Shown one piece after another: positions 44,359 to 54,534 of a DNA stretch of 64,000 bases (within the stretch, counting starts at the first letter, position 1; each line of letters starts with the position of its first letter). The translations under genes were made by a program, and so were the position numbers. Where the stretch lies: NCBI GenBank assembly GCA_007376205.1, contig VMFU01000001.1:282661-346660 (forward strand). Direction: 5' to 3'. Source of the stretch: Candidatus Peregrinibacteria bacterium Gr01-1014_25 (GTDB lineage: Bacteria > Patescibacteriota > Gracilibacteria > Peribacterales > Peribacteraceae). The notes below the pieces were generated by a model, which did not search any database, was not told where the DNA came from, and worked only from the letters and a program-made list of their open reading frames with translations.

Positions 44359-45011
44359 ATGAAAACGTTACTCATGCGCATCACATGGATGCCTCGACTC
44401 TGCACTCCGATGAAGGACGTAGCCAGCTGCGATAAGCCTCGGCAAGCCGCTAGGCAGGCGCTATAAGCCGGGGATCTCCGAATGGGGAAACCCACGAGAC
44501 GGAATGGTCTCGTATCCCGCTTTTTGCGGGGAGGATCACTCTGGGAACTGAAACATCTCAGTACCAGGGGAAAAGAAATCAACACCGAGATTCCCGTAGT
44601 AGTGGCGAGCGAACCGGGAAAAGCCCAAACCCCGCACACTTTTGGATTGAGGAATCCGCTTGGAAATGAAGGTATTTCCCAACGAGCGGCCACAATGCAA
44701 AAGTGTGCGGGGGGTTGTAGGGCTCCGACATGCGATTCCTTCGTGTATAGGCGAACGCCCTGGAACGGGCGGCCACAGAGGGTGACAGCCCCGTAGACGA
44801 AATGCACGAAGACGCTAGGAGTACCCTGAGTAGGGTCGGACACGTGTAATCCGGCCTGAAGCTGGGTGGACCACCATCCAAGGCTAAACAGGTGCAGAGA
44901 TCAATAGCGGATAGTACCGTGAGGGAAAGGTGAAAAGCACCCCGGAAGGGGGATGAAATAGTCTCTGAAATGTGATGCGTACAAAGAAATGGGAGCCGCC
45001 ACCTCTTTGCG

Positions 45012-45108
45012 GTGGGGTTTTGAGCTTTGAGCGTTGAGCTTTGAGCGAAAGGAATGTTCCTTTTGCTCACAGCTCACGACTCATGACTCACAGCTCCGCC
45101 ACCGCAAG
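45012..45108 (+). repeat. palindromic insert in a 23S domain I helix (PE-C family)
   Basis: Follows GGGAGC, where E. coli has a short hairpin near position 545. The insert contains GAGCTTTGAGC repeats and a TGAGCgAAAGGAA / TTCCTTTtGCTCA stem, flanked by CCGCCACC/GGTGGCGG pairing arms that extend the normal helix. Confidence 0.75.
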
Positions 45109-45193
45109 GCGGTGGCGGTGACCGTGTTCCTTTTGCATTATGAGCCAACGACTTCGATCTCAGTGGCGAGGCTAAGGCAGTTACAGCCGGAGC

Positions 45194-45224
<31 letters not shown>

Positions 45225-46059
45225 AGTCGCTGGGACGAGACCCGAAACCGGGTGAGCTATCCATGGGCAGGGTGAAAGCATCCGAAAGGATGCTGGAGGC
45301 CCGAACTGGTGGATGTCGCAAGATCTTCGGATGACCTGTGGATAGGAGTGAAAAGCTTACCGAACCCGGAGATAGCTGGTTCTCCTCGATATGCCTTTAG
45401 GGGCAGCCTCGTCGCGCACAGCGGGGGGTAGAGCTACTGTTTGGATGCGGGGGTCTTTGAGGCCTACCAAATCCTGACAAACTCCGAATACCCGCCTTTA
45501 GGCGACGGGAGTGAGACGGTGACAGCAAATTGCCATCGTCGTGAGGGAAAGAGCCCAGACCATTTGCTAAGGTCCCTAAGTTGCCGTTAAGTGGCAAAGG
45601 AAGTGCAGGTGCGTTAACAACCAGGAGGTTTGCTTAGAAGCAGCCATCCTTTAAAGATAGCGTAACAGCTCACTGGTCGATGCACCCGCGCGCCGAAAAT
45701 TCCCGGGGCAAAACGGCATACCGAAGCAGTGGATGTCACGCCGCTTTCGAGCGGTGTGGCGTGGTAGAGGAGCGTTCCGTCCAGCAGTGAAGCTCGATCG
45801 TGAGGTCGGGTGGAGCGGGCGGAAGCGAGAATGTTGGCATGAGTAACTACTAGGCAGGTGAAAATCCTGCCCGCCGAATCCCCAAGGTTTCCCACGCAAC
45901 GGTAATCGGCGTGGGGTTAGTCGGTCCTAAGGCCAGGCCGAAAGGCGTAACCGATGGGCAACAGGTCAATATTCCTGTACTCCGTGGAGATCGATCAGAG
46001 GGTGCGAGTTGAGAGTTCACCCGGCCTCTGTTCTCCACCATTCTGGATCTGAAGAAGCT

Positions 46060-46135
46060 ATGGGCTACGAGCTTTGGGCTTTGAGCAAATGGAAATTCTT
46101 CTGCTCATAGCTCATGACGTACAGCGCACAGCTGC
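46060..46135 (+). repeat. palindromic insert in a second 23S helix (PE-C family)
   Basis: GAGCTTTGGGCTTTGAGC ... GCTCATAGCTCATGAC repeats the 45.0 kb element with substitutions. It sits at the tip of a helix closed by CTCCACCATTC and GGATGGTGGAG, in the region equivalent to E. coli 1400-1600. Confidence 0.7.
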
Positions 46136-46647
46136 TCGGGTCTGGGATGGTGGAGAATATGTCAGGTGGAAAGGATACTTGCATTCTAGGAGCGTCGTGA
46201 CGGAGCGGGAGGATCGGAGCGTGTGCACTGACTGCACGTGGAACGCGCAAGGCGTTGATCCCGGGAGGCAAATCCCCCGGGTGAGTCGAGCGCGGATCCC
46301 AAATGGCCCCGCAAGGGGTCGAGTCCGTCTCCTTCGGCTTCCAAGAAAACCGTCGCATCCGAGAGCTTCACGGAACCGTACCGCAAACCAACACCGGTGG
46401 GGTGGTCGAGTAGACCAAGGCGAACGGGTCATCTTGCGTTAAGGAACTCGGCAATAAAGCGTCCGTAACTTCGGGATAAGGACTACCGCACGTCGCAAGA
46501 CGCGCGGTCGCAGCGAAAGAGCTCAGGCGACTGCTTACCAAAAGCACAGGTCCCTGCAAAGCCGCAAGGCCATGTATAGGGGCTGATGCCTGCCCAGTGT
46601 CAGAAGGTCACCGAAGGGGGTGTATGCCTCCGACGTAAGCCCTGATG

Positions 46648-47322
<675 letters not shown>

Positions 47323-47884
47323 GAAGTTCCGACCCGCACGAATGGTATAACGATCTGAGCACTGTCTCGACGCAAGGCCCGGTGAAATTTCAGTCACGGT
47401 GCAAATGCCGTGTTGATCACGGAAGGACGAAAAGACCCTATGAAGCTTTACTGTAAGCTGGCATTGTGTCGTTGTTCTGCGTGCGCAGGATAGGCGGGAG
47501 ACTTCGAAGTTCCGGCTTTGGCCGGGATGGAGTCGTCGTTGAGATACCGCCCTCGTGGTACGACGTCACTCACTCTGGTCTGTGAAACGCAGCAGGGGAC
47601 AGTGCTTGCCGGGCAGTTTAACTGGGGCGGTTGCCTCCTAAAGCGTAACGGAGGCGCGTAACGGTCGACTAGCGCCGGATGGAAATCGGCGCGGTAGTGT
47701 AATCGCACACGTCGGCCTGACTGTGAGGCTTACAAGCCGAGCAGGGACGAAAGTCGGCGATAGTGATCCGGTAACCTGGGCAATTTATCTTGCCCTCACC
47801 ACGTGGGTGGGTTATCGCTCAACGGATAAAAGTTACTCTAGGGATAACAGGCTGATCAGTTCCAAGCGCCCACAGCGACGAACT

Positions 47885-47925
<41 letters not shown>

Positions 47926-47929
47926 GAGA

Positions 47930-48001
<72 letters not shown>

Positions 48002-48375
48002 TGGCCTCTATCCTCCGTGATCTCCTGGAGACGTGAAGGGAGCTGTTCCTAGTACGAGAGGACCGGAATGGACGAACCTCTGGTGTACCTGTTGTCGCGT
48101 CAGCGGCATTGCAGGGTAGCTATGTTCGGACGGGATAACCGCTGAAGGCATCTAAGCGGGAAGCCCCCCCTAAGATGGCGTCTCCCAAATGAGCCCGCCG
48201 GAAGAACACCGGTTCGATCGGGCGCAGGTGTACATGCGGTAACGCATTGAGCCGAGCGTCACGAACGGGCGATTGAACGCTTTCATTTGACCGTGCATCC
48301 ACATGCCGCAAGGCTCGAGGATGTACGGGTACTGTTCACGTGACACCTTATCAGCGAGCAGGCTGTGCTCATGAC

Positions 48376-48398
48376 CCCGTACCGCGCAGAGTACGGGG
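48376..48398 (+). other. spacer hairpin between 23S and 5S
   Basis: CCCCGTAC and GTACGGGG arms with a 7-nt loop between the pre-23S processing arm and 5S; a likely processing or structural element. Confidence 0.5.
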
Positions 48399-48430
48399 CG
48401 GGCACGCCAGTTTCACGATGGAGCATAGAG

Positions 48431-48546
48431 TCCTGGTGCCTCGAGCGACGGGGTCACACCTGTTCCCATTCCGAACACAGCAGTTAAGCCCGTCAGCGCC
48501 GATGGTAGTTGCCCTTCAGGGCCGCAAGAGTAGGCCGGTGCCAGGA
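48431..48546 (+). rRNA. rrf: 5S ribosomal RNA
   Basis: 116 nt. TCCTGGTGCC and GGTGCCAGGA close helix I. CCATTCCGAACACAG and AGTTAAGC are the canonical loop B/C and helix III segments. It lies 143 nt after the 23S end. Confidence 0.95.
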
Positions 48547-48585
48547 CTTTGTGCTTCACATTGAACCAACCCTTTCCCTCAATGG

Positions 48586-48632
48586 TGCGCCTCCAGGCAA
48601 GCGAAGCTCGCCTTCGGCGCGGACTTTTTTTA
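48586..48632 (+). terminator. rRNA operon terminator
   Basis: GCGCC...GGCGC stem containing an inner GGCAAGC/GCTCGCC hairpin, followed by a run of seven T residues. Confidence 0.8.
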
Positions 48633-48728
48633 GAGACATCAAGGCTGCACGAGCGACGATAGAACCACATCGGCGCTTTTTTGCGTGCCCGATTTGCCTT
48701 TACCCCGTGTCTGGGATAAGAATGTCCC

Positions 48729-49751
48729 ATGGTGACGGACATTCCCCACCGGGCGAGCCGCAAAGAGCTCTGCGAGCTGCACTTCCACTTGGGGCAGTCG
48801 CTTGAGCCCCAGATTTTGTGGAGCATCGCGCATGAACAGGGGATCAAACTGCCCAGCAAGGACTACTGGGAATTTCACGATCTCATCACGCTGAACAAAG
48901 AGGACGTGACGTGGGACGACTACCACAAACTCTTCCACTGGACGGAGCTCATCCAGAGTTCGCCGGTGGCGATGGAGCGGACCGTCTACGAAGTCGTGAG
49001 CGGCGCGTACCGCGCGAACAACATCACCGTCCTCGAGCCGTCGTTCAACCCGATGTTCCGTAACCGCGGCGGCGAGCAGGACCTGGACCACATCATCCTG
49101 GCGGGACTGCGCGGCATGGAGCGCGCCCTCATCGAGTTTCCCACCGTGCGGGCGGGTCTCATCCTGCTCCTCGACCGACGCCTGCCCGTCGAGAAGAATG
49201 CCATCGTCGCACGCAAAGCAATCAAGTACCGCTCACGCGGCGTCGTTGGCATCGACATCGCCGGCCCCAAGAACGGAGATTTCCGCTACGAAGACTATCG
49301 CAAGCTCTACGATGAAGTTCGCGAGGCGGGGCTGAAGACGACGGTGCATACGGGCGAGGATGGGACGGTCGAGGAAATGGCCCATGTGCTCAAGGTGCTG
49401 GCCCTCGACCGCATCAACCACGGTTTCCGCTGCGCGGAGGACCCGGCGGTCATGAAGGAAGTGGCCAAGCGGAATTTGTGCCTGTGCCTGTGCCCGACAT
49501 CCAGCCTGGTGCTCAAGTTCATCAAGGACACCGCGCATCTCAAGACCATCCTGCGGACGCTCATCGATAGCGGCGTGAAGTTCTGCGTGAACACGGACAA
49601 TCCATCGATGCTCAAGACGAACCTTGCGAAGGAGATCGGCCTGGTGCGCGACGCCGGCATCCTTTCCGAGGATGAAATCGATCAGACTCTCGCCTGGGCG
49701 CGCGAGGCGAGTTTCATTCCGACGCAACCCGGGAAGAATTTGTACCTCTGA
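48729..49751 (+). CDS. add: adenosine deaminase family protein
   Basis: A 340-aa metal-dependent deaminase. The zinc motif is ELHFHLGQS (family: HxHLDGS; here GQ replaces DG). GIDIAGPK, TVHTGED (His, Glu), RINHGF (His) and CLCPTSS follow, and NTDNPSM supplies the last Asp. It should convert adenosine or a related purine to inosine, or 5'-modified versions of it. The altered HLGQS makes exact substrate uncertain. It overlaps guaB by one base pair of TGATG, so the two are translationally coupled in a purine route from adenosine to XMP. Confidence 0.85.
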   Translation: MVTDIPHRASRKELCELHFHLGQSLEPQILWSIAHEQGIKLPSKDYWEFHDLITLNKEDVTWDDYHKLFHWTELIQSSPVAMERTVYEVVSGAYRANNITVLEPSFNPMFRNRGGEQDLDHIILAGLRGMERALIEFPTVRAGLILLLDRRLPVEKNAIVARKAIKYRSRGVVGIDIAGPKNGDFRYEDYRKLYDEVREAGLKTTVHTGEDGTVEEMAHVLKVLALDRINHGFRCAEDPAVMKEVAKRNLCLCLCPTSSLVLKFIKDTAHLKTILRTLIDSGVKFCVNTDNPSMLKTNLAKEIGLVRDAGILSEDEIDQTLAWAREASFIPTQPGKNLYL

Positions 49752-50908
49752 TGCCTATGCCGAGCAATCGTTCAGCCCTTACCGGAGCCAAGAAAATCGC
49801 CGCCGAGGGCCTGACCTTCGACGACGTCCTGTTGCTGCCCGGGCACTCGTCCGTGCGGCGCAGCCAGGTCGACCTGACCACGCAATTGCACCCGTCGATC
49901 GTCCTGAAGCTTCCCATCCTGTCCTCGCCGATGGATACCGTTACCGAGGAGTCGATGCTCGTCGCGATGGCGCAGGCGGGGGGGCTGGGCATCGTTCACC
50001 GCAACATCGCCGTTGCCCAGCAAGCCGCCATCGTTGAGCGCGCCAAGAAGGCGAAGATCCTGGACAAGACAGTTGCGAGCCGCGACGCGCGCGGGCGCTT
50101 GCTCGTCGGCGCGGCCATCGGCGCCGGCGCGGACATGGAGGAACGTGTTCGAGCCCTGTTGGATGCGGAAACCGATGTCATCGTCGTCGATTCCGGCCAC
50201 GGAGACAGCGTGTACATCACCGATGCGGTTCGCGCGATCAAGAAGCTGCGCCGCAGCCAGGTGGTCATGGCCGGAAACGTCGCCACGTCCGAGGGGGCTA
50301 GGAGCCTCATCGCCGCCGGTGCGGACATCCTGCGGGTGGGCGTCGGTCCCGGCAGCATCTGCACGACACGGATCGTCACGGGCGTCGGCGCGCCGCAACT
50401 CTTCGCCGTCATGGAGGCCGTGCGCGGGGCCAAGGGCAAGAAGGTGACACTTGTCGCGGACGGCGGCATCCGCCAGATGGGAGACATGGCCAAGGCCCTC
50501 GCAGCGGGCGCGCACGCGGTGATGCTGGGATCCATGCTCGCGGGGCATGACGAAGCGCCGGGCGAAGCGCTTACCGTCGAAGGCAAAGCCTACAAGCGGT
50601 ACCGCGGGATGGGATCGATCGGTGCAATGAAAAAGGGCGGTGCCGAGCGGTACGGCCAGTCTCGTGAGACGCCGGAGAAGAAGCTCATTGCGGAGGGCGT
50701 GGAGGGCCTCGTGCCCAGCAAAGGTGCAGTGGGCGATTTCCTGTACCAGGCGGGCGGCGCGCTGCGCAGCGCGCTGTATTACGTCGGGGCGAAGAACCTG
50801 AAGGAATTCCATGCCAAGAGCCGCTTCGTCCGGATCACCAACGCCGGCCTGCGCGAGAGCCACCCGCACACGATCACCGTCACGAGCGCAGGGGCGAGTT
50901 ATCTTTAA
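49751..50908 (+). CDS. guaB: IMP dehydrogenase lacking the CBS (Bateman) module
   Basis: A 385-aa TIM-barrel enzyme: [14 protein letters not shown] at the N-terminus, SSPMDTVTE, the catalytic GPGSICTTR (Cys, about 205), [10 protein letters not shown] and the flap [10 protein letters not shown]. Common IMPDHs are about 490 aa because a CBS pair is inserted between barrel elements; here [21 protein letters not shown] runs into [13 protein letters not shown] without it. It makes XMP from IMP for guanine nucleotides. The start overlaps the add stop codon (TGATG). Confidence 0.93.
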   Translation: MPMPSNRSALTGAKKIAAEGLTFDDVLLLPGHSSVRRSQVDLTTQLHPSIVLKLPILSSPMDTVTEESMLVAMAQAGGLGIVHRNIAVAQQAAIVERAKKAKILDKTVASRDARGRLLVGAAIGAGADMEERVRALLDAETDVIVVDSGHGDSVYITDAVRAIKKLRRSQVVMAGNVATSEGARSLIAAGADILRVGVGPGSICTTRIVTGVGAPQLFAVMEAVRGAKGKKVTLVADGGIRQMGDMAKALAAGAHAVMLGSMLAGHDEAPGEALTVEGKAYKRYRGMGSIGAMKKGGAERYGQSRETPEKKLIAEGVEGLVPSKGAVGDFLYQAGGALRSALYYVGAKNLKEFHAKSRFVRITNAGLRESHPHTITVTSAGASYL

Positions 50909-50940
50909 GGGGTGTTGTGCAGGCCCGTAGCGGTCAAAAC

Positions 50941-51330
50941 TTATTGGGATCGCTGTTTCAGGAGAATCCCCACACGTTCCAAGGCAGGATCGCCTTGATG
51001 CCAGGGTTCTTCGATGAGGTACACGAGGTGGATGAGATCCAATCGCAACGCGGATGCAAGCTGGTTGAGCGTATGTAGCGGATAGGTGTGGTTCCCACTG
51101 CAGAGGTTGGAGGCCGACCCGATAGACATGCCTATGGCATTCGCTATGTCCTGCAGTGTCAGGCCGAGCGACTTGCGGCGCGCAACGATCACTTCTGCGA
51201 TACGCTCCTGGAGTTCCTGCGCGGTTGGCCTACCCTCCACTCTCACTACGTCTTCTTTCTGCCTCTTGGATGTGCGGGCATTGGCCATGCCATCGTGCTG
51301 GGAAAGGTGATAGGACGCGCAGTCTACCAT
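50941..51330 (-). CDS. XRE-family helix-turn-helix regulator
   Basis: A 129-aa DNA-binding protein with a Cro/C1-type HTH at about 48-105: LGLTLQDIANAIGMSIGSASNLCSGNHTYPLHTLNQLASALRLDLI (read in pieces). The N-terminus is basic (ARTSKRQKED). The C-terminal ~25 residues are short and carry no ligand domain. Starts at 51330 or 51288 are both possible; neither has a -10 at the usual distance. It lies between guaB (convergent) and rsuA (divergent) and could control either. Targets are unknown. Confidence 0.72.
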   Translation of the reverse strand: MVDCASYHLSQHDGMANARTSKRQKEDVVRVEGRPTAQELQERIAEVIVARRKSLGLTLQDIANAIGMSIGSASNLCSGNHTYPLHTLNQLASALRLDLIHLVYLIEEPWHQGDPALERVGILLKQRSQ

Positions 51331-51483
51331 AGGTGTGGCTATTGGCTATTTGTTGACCAATATATGGCAATGAGTGCATAAAGACCAATTGTGCATCAAT
51401 AAAATACACCGTATTAATACAGTGATACAGTGGGCAGGGTGCCGGATAGGTACGAGGGCAGCAGCCTCCTATACTCCATAGAC

Positions 51484-52287
51484 ATGCAGGAACGCCTTCA
51501 GAAAATTCTTTCGCAGCGGGGAATCGCATCCAGGCGCAAGGCCGAGGAGTATATCGTGCGCGGACTGGTGAAGGTGAATGGCGCCGTCGCCACGCTGGGG
51601 CAGAAGGCCGATCCCGAGCACGACAGCATCGAGGTCGATGGAACGGTGCTCAAGGAGCGTCAGGAGATGCTCTACTACCTCATGCATAAACCGGTGGGTG
51701 CGGTGACGGAGAACATTTCTGGGGGGAGAGAGAGGACAGCCCCACTTCGCCAAGGCTTCGAGGGGCAACCGGACAGCCCCACTTCGCCAAGGCTTCGAGG
51801 GGCAAGCGGACAGCGGATGAGCACGACCGTGAGGGATCTTCTGCCACCGGCACTCCGTGGAAAGGTGTTCCCCGTTGGACGGCTTGATAAAGACTCGTCG
51901 GGGCTGCTCCTCTTCACCAACGACGGCGCGCTTGCGTACCGTTTGACGCATCCCAAGTTCGATCACGAGAAGGAGTACGAAGTGACCGTCAATAAACCGA
52001 TCACGCACGGAGCCCTAGAGAAACTGAAAAAAGGCATGTCGATTCTTGGCGAAGTGACGAAAACCGCCCACGTGGAAAGAATACATGACAAAATATTTCG
52101 GATAGCCCTAACAGAAGGGAAAAACAGGCAAATCCGCCGCATGTGTGAAAAAGTAGGCCTGGAGGTGGTGTCACTCAAGCGCATCCGCATTGTCAGCCTC
52201 ATCGACACACGCCTGAAGCCTGGACAGATCCGCGAGCTCAAACCTCAAGAAATTGGCTTACTGAAGGGCTCCGTGAAATTGACGTGA
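51484..52287 (+). CDS. RsuA/RluB-type 16S/23S pseudouridine synthase with insertion
   Basis: A 267-aa enzyme. An S4 RNA-binding domain (MQERLQKILSQRGIASRRKAEEYI..., about 1-60) is followed by the catalytic PseudoU_synth_2 domain, with the Asp in GRLDKDSSGLLLFTNDG (about 137). Typical KPxG...STTVRDLLP is broken by about 30 extra residues (about 78-108) encoded by a tandem 37-bp repeat. RluB/RsuA choice cannot be made by eye. TATACT (51470-51475) ends 8 nt before the ATG. Confidence 0.87.
   Translation: MQERLQKILSQRGIASRRKAEEYIVRGLVKVNGAVATLGQKADPEHDSIEVDGTVLKERQEMLYYLMHKPVGAVTENISGGRERTAPLRQGFEGQPDSPTSPRLRGASGQRMSTTVRDLLPPALRGKVFPVGRLDKDSSGLLLFTNDGALAYRLTHPKFDHEKEYEVTVNKPITHGALEKLKKGMSILGEVTKTAHVERIHDKIFRIALTEGKNRQIRRMCEKVGLEVVSLKRIRIVSLIDTRLKPGQIRELKPQEIGLLKGSVKLT
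51734..51807 (+). repeat. two tandem copies of a 37-bp repeat inside rsuA
   Basis: Units 51734-51770 and 51771-51807 differ at one base; a third partial copy begins GGACAG at 51808. Each unit has a CCCC...GGGG palindromic core. As 37 is not a multiple of three, the two copies are read in different frames, yet the whole insert keeps the gene open. Confidence 0.9.
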
Positions 52288-52306
52288 CGCCGGAGTCTGA
52301 TCATTT

Positions 52307-52957
52307 CTACTGTGTGGCGAGGACCTTCTCCCACCCCCCGAACGTCTGCACCCAAATCGTGCCGGCCACCCCGAAGCCGACGTAGTGGAAGTTCTTTTCC
52401 AAAATGTTTTTCCGGTGCCCCTCCGACGCCATCCATGCCTGGAACGCCCGCTGGGGCGAGCGCTGGCCGGAAGCAAGATTTTCGCCGTACCACACTCGCA
52501 GCGAGCAACGGCATTCCTGACTCGTGATGCCCGGGAAGCCCGCGGCTTTTATTCGTTTATCGAAGAGCGTCCCCTCCGGGGATTCGTGGCTGAAGAACCC
52601 TCGCCGCTTCATATCCTCCGCGTATGCCTGTGCCGCGTTGTCCAACGCAGGATGGCGCTCGAGCGGTGGGATCTTCTCGCGTTCGCGCGCTTCATTGGTC
52701 AGCGTCGTGAGAATGCCGAGCTGCCGCGACGCTGTCCGCGGCGCCGAGGAAGCAGTCTTGCGTTTGCCCAGTCTGCGGGGCAGCACGACCCGCTTCGCGG
52801 ATGCGGATGAGGACGATGATGATGCGCTGGCAGGGTTGACGAGCCGCGCGCGCGGGAGCTGCCAGATGTACGCGGCGTCAGCCCGCGGCGTCAGCGCGAC
52901 GCCGGCGGCGAAGCCCGTAAGAACGACAAACGCCGCATATCCGGTACGCAGGGACAT
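52307..52957 (-). CDS. CAP/SCP domain secreted protein
   Basis: A 216-aa protein: signal peptide (about 1-28, ending ADAAY), a Ser-rich and basic linker (about 40-75), then a CAP domain (about 85-205) with FFSHESPEGTLFDKRI, YGENLASG, AFQAWMASEGHRKNIL and YVGFG. CAP proteins are extracellular; bacterial roles are mostly unknown (some bind sterol, some are proteases or wall-active). The start is supported by TATACT ending exactly 6 nt upstream. The MBL nuclease gene is divergent 55 nt away. Confidence 0.88.
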   Translation of the reverse strand: MSLRTGYAAFVVLTGFAAGVALTPRADAAYIWQLPRARLVNPASASSSSSSASAKRVVLPRRLGKRKTASSAPRTASRQLGILTTLTNEAREREKIPPLERHPALDNAAQAYAEDMKRRGFFSHESPEGTLFDKRIKAAGFPGITSQECRCSLRVWYGENLASGQRSPQRAFQAWMASEGHRKNILEKNFHYVGFGVAGTIWVQTFGGWEKVLATQ

Positions 52958-53012
52958 GGCCGTAGTATACGCTGTTCCCGGACGGATTTTTGGAGTACAA
53001 TGGAGTGATTCC

Positions 53013-54410
53013 ATGAAGTTCATTTCCCACGGAGCGGCGCGCGAAGTGACGGGCACGTGCCACGAGCTCGTTATTGGGGGCCGGCGGATTCTTCTGGATT
53101 GCGGGCTGTTTCAGGGGCATCGCCGGGAGGCGGCGGAAAAGAACGCGCGCGTGCCGCCGCATGTCGGCAAGATCGACGCGCTCCTCTTGAGCCATGCGCA
53201 CATGGACCACGTCGGCAGGATCCCCGTTCTCTGGAAGCACGGATTCCGCGCGCCCGTCTTCTGCACGGATGCGACGAAAGACCTGGCCGAGGTGATGCTC
53301 GCCGATGGGGGATACATTCAGGAGAAGGACGAGGAGTACTTCCGCAAGCACTGCCGGGAATCCATGATCCCGTGCAAGGGTCCGCTCTACACGCAAGAAG
53401 ACGCCGCCGCGTGCATGGCGCTGTTCCGCGGGGTGCAGATGCATGAGTGGGTCACGGTGTGTCCGGGGGTGCGCGCACAGTTCATCAACGCGGGGCACAT
53501 TCTGGGATCCGCGATGCTTGTTCTGGAGTGCACGGAGAACGGCAAGACCGTCCGTATCGGTTTCAGCGGAGACATCGGCCGCAGCAACCTGCCGATCATC
53601 CCCGATCCCGCCCCCATGCCTCCCGTGGATGTTCTGATCTGCGAGAGCACGTACGGCGACCGCCGCCACGAAGACATCCGCAACGCGCCCGATCATGTGC
53701 GCGACATCATCGTTCGCACGGCCAAACGCGGCGGCAAGATCATCATCCCCGCCTTCTCCCTGGAACGGACGCAGGAAGTCGTCTACGACTTGCACCTGCT
53801 CTGGGATGCCAAGCAGATCCCCGAGATCCCCATCATCATCGACTCGCCGCTCGCATCGAAGGTGACGGACATTTTCCTTCGCCACCCCGAATCCTACGAC
53901 CGCAAAACGTACGAGGATTTCCTCGCACGCTCGCACAATCCGTTCCGCTTCCATCTGGTGCGCTACACGGCGACCGTCGAGGAGAGCAAGGCGCTGAACG
54001 CGACACCCGGGCCGATGATCATCATGGCCGGATCGGGCATGTGCGAAGCGGGCCGCATCCGCCACCACCTGCGCAACGAACTCGGCAATCCGAAAAACAC
54101 GGTGCTGGCCGTCGGGTACATGGGGCGCGACACGCTCGGGGCGAAGGTCGTCGACCCCATCGTCCGCGAGGTGAAGATCTTTGATGAGATGACTCCCAAG
54201 CGCGCGGAAGTGCAGCAGCTCGACGCCTATTCGGGACATGCCGATTGCGATGACCTGGACCGGTTCGTGACGGGCGTAAAGGGACTGCAGAAACTGATCC
54301 TCGTCCACGGCGACGTAGACCAAATGCGACCGTTCGCAAAGCGCATGGAGCGGGCGAAAGGCGTTGTTGCGTTGATGCCGGAGCGTGGTGAAGAGGTGAA
54401 CATCGTCTGA
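53013..54410 (+). CDS. metallo-beta-lactamase/beta-CASP ribonuclease (YSH1/CPSF-like)
   Basis: A 465-aa enzyme. MBL motifs: HAHMDH (about 65), GHILGS (His, about 158) and SGDIGR (Asp). The beta-CASP insertion follows with CESTYGDR, AFSLERTQEV and SPLASKVTDIF. The C-terminal GSGMCEAGRIRHHL and AYSGHADCDDL (His/Asp) complete it. Such enzymes are RNA endo/exonucleases that process mRNA 3' ends or tRNA. TACAAT lies 11 nt before the ATG at 53013; the upstream frame is antisense to the CAP gene. Confidence 0.9.
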   Translation: MKFISHGAAREVTGTCHELVIGGRRILLDCGLFQGHRREAAEKNARVPPHVGKIDALLLSHAHMDHVGRIPVLWKHGFRAPVFCTDATKDLAEVMLADGGYIQEKDEEYFRKHCRESMIPCKGPLYTQEDAAACMALFRGVQMHEWVTVCPGVRAQFINAGHILGSAMLVLECTENGKTVRIGFSGDIGRSNLPIIPDPAPMPPVDVLICESTYGDRRHEDIRNAPDHVRDIIVRTAKRGGKIIIPAFSLERTQEVVYDLHLLWDAKQIPEIPIIIDSPLASKVTDIFLRHPESYDRKTYEDFLARSHNPFRFHLVRYTATVEESKALNATPGPMIIMAGSGMCEAGRIRHHLRNELGNPKNTVLAVGYMGRDTLGAKVVDPIVREVKIFDEMTPKRAEVQQLDAYSGHADCDDLDRFVTGVKGLQKLILVHGDVDQMRPFAKRMERAKGVVALMPERGEEVNIV

Positions 54411-54475
54411 TCGTGAATGAGCCAATGGCTCTGGAATTGGGGTGCAAGAGCATGTTTAGAAAACAAATTTTTTTC

Positions 54476-54503
54476 TTGACAAGAACGGGAGGTTCCGTAG
54501 AAT
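54476..54503 (+). promoter_or_regulatory. promoter of the four-gene unknown operon
   Basis: TTGACA (54476-54481), 16-nt spacer, TAGAAT (54498-54503). It shares the -10 and spacing of the rRNA promoter. The ATG at 54502 lies within the -10, so it cannot be the start. Confidence 0.75.
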
Positions 54504-54534
54504 GCACCCGTTTATCTTTTTTCCAATTTTTCCT

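Noticed and set aside
51734-51807. CRISPR array
   Set aside because: Only two adjacent 37-bp copies with no spacers and lying in a coding frame; no cas genes in the window.
54502-54534. ATG at 54502 as start of the first unknown-operon gene
   Set aside because: It lies inside the TAGAAT -10 hexamer, so it cannot be in the transcript.
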